Shown in pieces: positions 6,193 to 6,483 of a DNA stretch of 6,483 bases. The notes below the pieces were generated by a model. That model worked only from the letters and a program-made list of their open reading frames with translations, had not been told where the DNA came from and did not search any database. This DNA comes from Clostridiales bacterium (GTDB lineage Bacteria > Bacillota > Desulfitobacteriia > Desulfitobacteriales > Desulfitobacteriaceae), in assembly GCA_027357125.1 (NCBI GenBank), contig DAHVVW010000129.1, positions 1 to 6,483 on the forward strand, in the 5' to 3' direction. Position 1 is the first letter of the stretch. Every line of letters starts with the position of its first letter. Made by a program: the position numbers and the translations under genes.

Positions 6193-6280
6193 CGTGTCGG
6201 AGCGCGTCATACTGAAAACGGAATTTCTGGTTACAAAACGCACAATGCACGAACTTGCCGTCTTCACTGATTGTAGGCAT
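6164..6280 (-). CDS. 38-residue C2H2-type zinc-finger microprotein
   Basis: Small ORF from ATG (6280) to TAA (6166-6164). The protein contains CAFCNQKFRFQYDALRHEKEKH, read here as Cys13-X2-Cys16-X12-His29-X4-His34, exactly the classical C2H2 zinc-finger spacing. The finger's core aromatic is Phe20 (C-X3-F), and Leu27 sits one residue from the usual core Leu. The finger fills most of the protein, with about 12 residues before it and 4 after, and a basic stretch (RHEKEKH). AAAGGGGG lies 9 bases before the ATG, and an intrinsic terminator (6056-6020) follows on the same strand. Likely role, by inference only: binding nucleic acid or a protein partner, or a structural zinc site. No homologue is recognised. 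It converges on the DUF350 gene and is divergent from the gene at 6396. Confidence 0.72.
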   Translation of the reverse strand: MPTISEDGKFVHCAFCNQKFRFQYDALRHEKEKHADQL

Positions 6281-6289
6281 GACTATCAA

Positions 6290-6297
6290 CCCCCTTT
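6290..6297 (-). promoter_or_regulatory. Ribosome binding site of the zinc-finger microprotein gene
   Basis: On the - strand AAAGGGGG lies 9 bases before ATG 6280. This is as strong as the sites of the larger genes here and supports translation of the small ORF. Confidence 0.7.
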
Positions 6298-6380
6298 GGC
6301 TCTAGTTATAAACAAATTTCCGAAAGTTAATACATTAGGGCAGCAAAATTCTGTCTTGGCGTTCCATCTCATAAACTGAT

Positions 6381-6389
6381 AAGGGGTGA
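6381..6389 (+). promoter_or_regulatory. Ribosome binding site of the right-edge gene
   Basis: AAGGGGTGA lies 6 bases before ATG 6396, a near-consensus site and the main support for the partial gene. No convincing promoter was found in 6281-6395 on either strand. Confidence 0.7.
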
Positions 6390-6395
6390 AGTTTC

Positions 6396-6483
6396 ATGTG
6401 GAGGAAGATCTGGCAGGATTTAGCCATAGAATTTTATTGGTTAAAAAGGGATTTATTACGCCATTGGCGCTTGGATACTCCGG
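6396..6483 (+). CDS. Unrecognised protein, N-terminal 29 residues only
   Basis: The frame is open from ATG 6396 to the window edge and begins MWRKIWQDLAIEFYWLKRD. The visible part is rich in Trp (4 of 29) and basic residues, with an amphipathic helical look and no obvious signal peptide. I do not recognise a family. The strong Shine-Dalgarno site 6 bases upstream is the reason to believe it is a gene. It is divergent from the zinc-finger microprotein gene, with 115 bases between the two starts. Confidence 0.65.
   Translation, partial: MWRKIWQDLAIEFYWLKRDLLRHWRLDTP

Noticed and set aside
6170..6379. A 69-residue + strand ORF beginning MICMFFFFVSE
   Set aside because: It starts inside the terminator hairpin, its Phe run is the terminator T-tract, and it has no ribosome binding site; the - strand zinc-finger frame explains the sequence better.

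Overview
The window looks like a chromosomal segment from an anaerobic, endospore-forming member of the Bacillota (Clostridia-like). Three things point there: a LysM-LysM-GH18 spore-type glycosidase without a signal peptide, a tungsten/molybdenum aldehyde:ferredoxin oxidoreductase with a polyferredoxin partner, and strong Shine-Dalgarno sites that often serve TTG or GTG starts. The genus cannot be fixed from sequence alone.

Region 1 (1-4351, + strand) holds four co-directional genes. First is the 3' part of an AguB-like N-carbamoylputrescine amidase of the nitrilase superfamily. Second is a metal-dependent amidohydrolase of the D-aminoacylase family. Third is a small ferredoxin with 16 cysteines in four cluster-binding sets. 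Fourth is an aldehyde ferredoxin oxidoreductase (AOR) family protein. The ferredoxin and AOR genes are one base apart and almost certainly form a two-subunit redox enzyme. A plausible reading is a C-N bond-hydrolysing module followed by a ferredoxin-coupled oxidoreductase. A weak terminator-like hairpin lies between the first two genes, and base composition rises at the ferredoxin gene, so the four may not be one transcription unit.

Region 2 (4382-5656, - strand) is a YaaH/SleL-type spore peptidoglycan hydrolase, convergent with the AOR gene and apparently unrelated to it.

Region 3 (5657-6483) holds a short DUF350 membrane protein (+), a 38-residue C2H2-type zinc-finger microprotein on the - strand (6164-6280), and the start of an unrecognised gene at the right edge (+). 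The zinc-finger ORF has C-X2-C-X12-H-X4-H spacing, a strong ribosome binding site and a - strand intrinsic terminator downstream. The + terminator of the DUF350 gene lies within its 3' end, so the two convergent genes have interlocked 3' ends. This is the least expected item in the window.

No rRNA, tRNA, CRISPR array, insertion sequence, attachment site or replication origin was seen.
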